From Sporichthyaceae bacterium (GTDB lineage: Bacteria; Actinomycetota; Actinomycetes; JACCUZ01), in contig JACCUZ010000077.1 in NCBI GenBank assembly GCA_013698395.1, positions 1-13,434 on the forward strand: 13,434 bases of DNA, written 5' to 3'. The translations under genes and the position numbers were made by a program. Below, piece after piece: positions 12,319 through 13,434 of the stretch (the stretch's first letter is position 1; each line of letters begins with the position of its first letter). Under the pieces are notes generated by a model, which was not told the DNA's origin, ran no database searches, and saw only the letters and a list, made by a program, of their open reading frames with translations.

Positions 12319-13434
12319 TCAGCGGGAGGGGAGGGAGGCGACGCCCGGGTCGAGGAAGCGGCGACCGGTCACTTGCTCCGAGACGCCCTCGCGGTCGAGG
12401 TACGGCGTGATGCCGCCAAGGTGGAACGGCCATCCGGCCCCGAGCAGCATCGCCAGGTCGATGTCGCGGACGTCGGCCACCACCTGCTCGTCGAGCATCA
12501 GCCGGATCTCCTCCGCGAGCGCGTCGAGGGCACGCCGGCGTACGTCCTGCGCCGTCGAGGCGCGGTCGCCTTGTACGAGGAGCTCGGCGCCTCCCAGCCG
12601 GCGCAGGTTCTCCGAGACGCGGAACCGCTCGGGAAACGCCTCGTGCAGCGTCTCGGCCACGTGCAGGGCGACGGGAGGACCGACCAGCTGCAGCAGCGCG
12701 AAGGGTGACATCGGCAGCCCGAGCGGCTCCAGCGCCCGGTCCGCCACCTCCACCGGCGTCCCCTCGTCGACCGCTGCGATCACCTCGCCGAGGAGCCGGG
12801 TGAGCAGCCGGTTGACGATGAACGACGGCCGGTCGGCGACCAGCACGCACGACTTCTTCAGCTGCGCACCGACCGCGAACGCGGTCGCCAACGACGCGTC
12901 GTCGGTTCTCTCCGCGCGGACGACCTCGAGCAGGGGCAGCACCGCGACCGGGTTGAAGAAGTGCAAGCCGACGACCCGCTCGGGGTGGTCGAGCCGGGAG
13001 GCCATCTCGCCGACCGAGAGCGACGAGGTGTTGGTCGCCAGCACGCACTCCGGCGACACGACTGCCTCCACGTCGGCAAAGACCTGCTGCTTGACCTTCA
13101 TCTCCTCGAACACGGCCTCGATGACCAGGTCGGCGTCGGCGAATGCCGCGGTGTCGACAGCCCCGGTCACCAGGGCCTTGAGCCGGTTGGCCTTGTCGCG
13201 GCTGACCTTGCCCTTGGCGAGCAGCGTGTCGACCTCCCCGTGAACCGAGCCGACGCCGCGCTCGACCCGCTCGGTGTCGAGGTCGGTCATCACGACCGGG
13301 ACCTCGAGCCGGCGAGCGAAGAGCAGCGCCAGCTGGGCGGCCATCAGCCCGGCGCCGACCACCCCCGCCTTGCCGACCGGCCGGGCGAGCGCCCGGTCCG
13401 GTGCGCCGGCCGGTCGCTTTGCGCGGCGCTGGAC
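12319..13434 (-). CDS. 3-hydroxyacyl-CoA dehydrogenase part of a FadB/FadJ-type multifunctional enzyme (5' end outside window)
   Basis: The last 371 residues of a larger protein; the frame is open to the right edge, where it reads VQRRAKRPAGAPDRALARPV, the linker that normally follows the enoyl-CoA hydratase domain. The visible part is the NAD-binding 3-hydroxyacyl-CoA dehydrogenase: the dinucleotide motif VVGAGLMAAQLA (window residues about 25-36), TDLD, the conserved ATNTSSLSV (133-141), the catalytic His in HFFNPV (158-163), then DRPSFIVNRLL and the C-terminal helical domains ending GWPFHLGGITPYLDREGVSE and GRRFLDPGVASLPSR. It would oxidise 3-hydroxyacyl-CoA to 3-ketoacyl-CoA in beta-oxidation. 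A GTG at 13362 is not the start, because the homologous sequence continues upstream of it. Its thiolase partner is probably outside the window. A hairpin terminator follows. Confidence 0.92.
   Translation of the reverse strand, partial: VQRRAKRPAGAPDRALARPVGKAGVVGAGLMAAQLALLFARRLEVPVVMTDLDTERVERGVGSVHGEVDTLLAKGKVSRDKANRLKALVTGAVDTAAFADADLVIEAVFEEMKVKQQVFADVEAVVSPECVLATNTSSLSVGEMASRLDHPERVVGLHFFNPVAVLPLLEVVRAERTDDASLATAFAVGAQLKKSCVLVADRPSFIVNRLLTRLLGEVIAAVDEGTPVEVADRALEPLGLPMSPFALLQLVGPPVALHVAETLHEAFPERFRVSENLRRLGGAELLVQGDRASTAQDVRRRALDALAEEIRLMLDEQVVADVRDIDLAMLLGAGWPFHLGGITPYLDREGVSEQVTGRRFLDPGVASLPSR

Overview
The window is very GC-rich, uses almost only G or C at third codon positions and often starts genes with GTG, which points to a high-GC actinomycete (Actinomycetota; genus not determinable here). 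Three further clues agree: an ABC sugar importer with no ATPase gene of its own, a 639-residue DXS, and an actinobacterial-type FadB/FadJ multifunctional enzyme.

Layout. Positions 1-65 hold the last codons of an unidentified plus-strand gene. Positions 66-567 carry no gene but hold a repeat cluster (five copies of CTCTGACCCCG, a 56-bp duplication, a 28-bp tandem repeat) and a pair of overlapping LacI-type palindromes. Positions 568-5071 (minus strand) are a sugar-import operon transcribed as LacI-family regulator, lipoprotein substrate-binding protein, MalF-type permease, MalG-type permease. The regulator/binding-protein and the permease/permease junctions are both ATGA overlaps. A 12-bp hairpin lies between the binding-protein gene and the permeases. 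The binding-protein gene is broken twice, by an in-frame TGA and by a 1-base deletion near its 3' end, so as written the importer lacks its receptor. Divergently, at 5277-7385, lies an amylo-alpha-1,6-glucosidase-type debranching enzyme; the shared 205-bp promoter region has two TGAACGNTCA palindromes 32 bp apart, the best candidates for the local LacI operators. Together these look like an alpha-glucan or oligosaccharide uptake and hydrolysis unit.

The dxs gene (first step of the MEP isoprenoid pathway) follows 55 bp behind the debranching gene and meets, tail to tail, a 288-residue protein of unknown function. Next is a possible frameshifted small membrane-protein gene, then a minus-strand pair: an NTF2/SnoaL-like protein and a 3-hydroxybutyrate-dehydrogenase-like SDR. 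Positions 11724-12318 hold only apparent remnants (the start of a hydrolase/cyclase-type gene, the start of an aldo/keto reductase) and a terminator hairpin. The window ends inside a minus-strand FadB/FadJ-type 3-hydroxyacyl-CoA dehydrogenase gene whose 5' part lies outside.

I see no CRISPR, tRNA, rRNA, transposase or phage gene, and no clearly new multi-gene system. The points most worth a second look are the doubly broken binding-protein gene, the operator pairs, the repeat cluster and the gene remnants.
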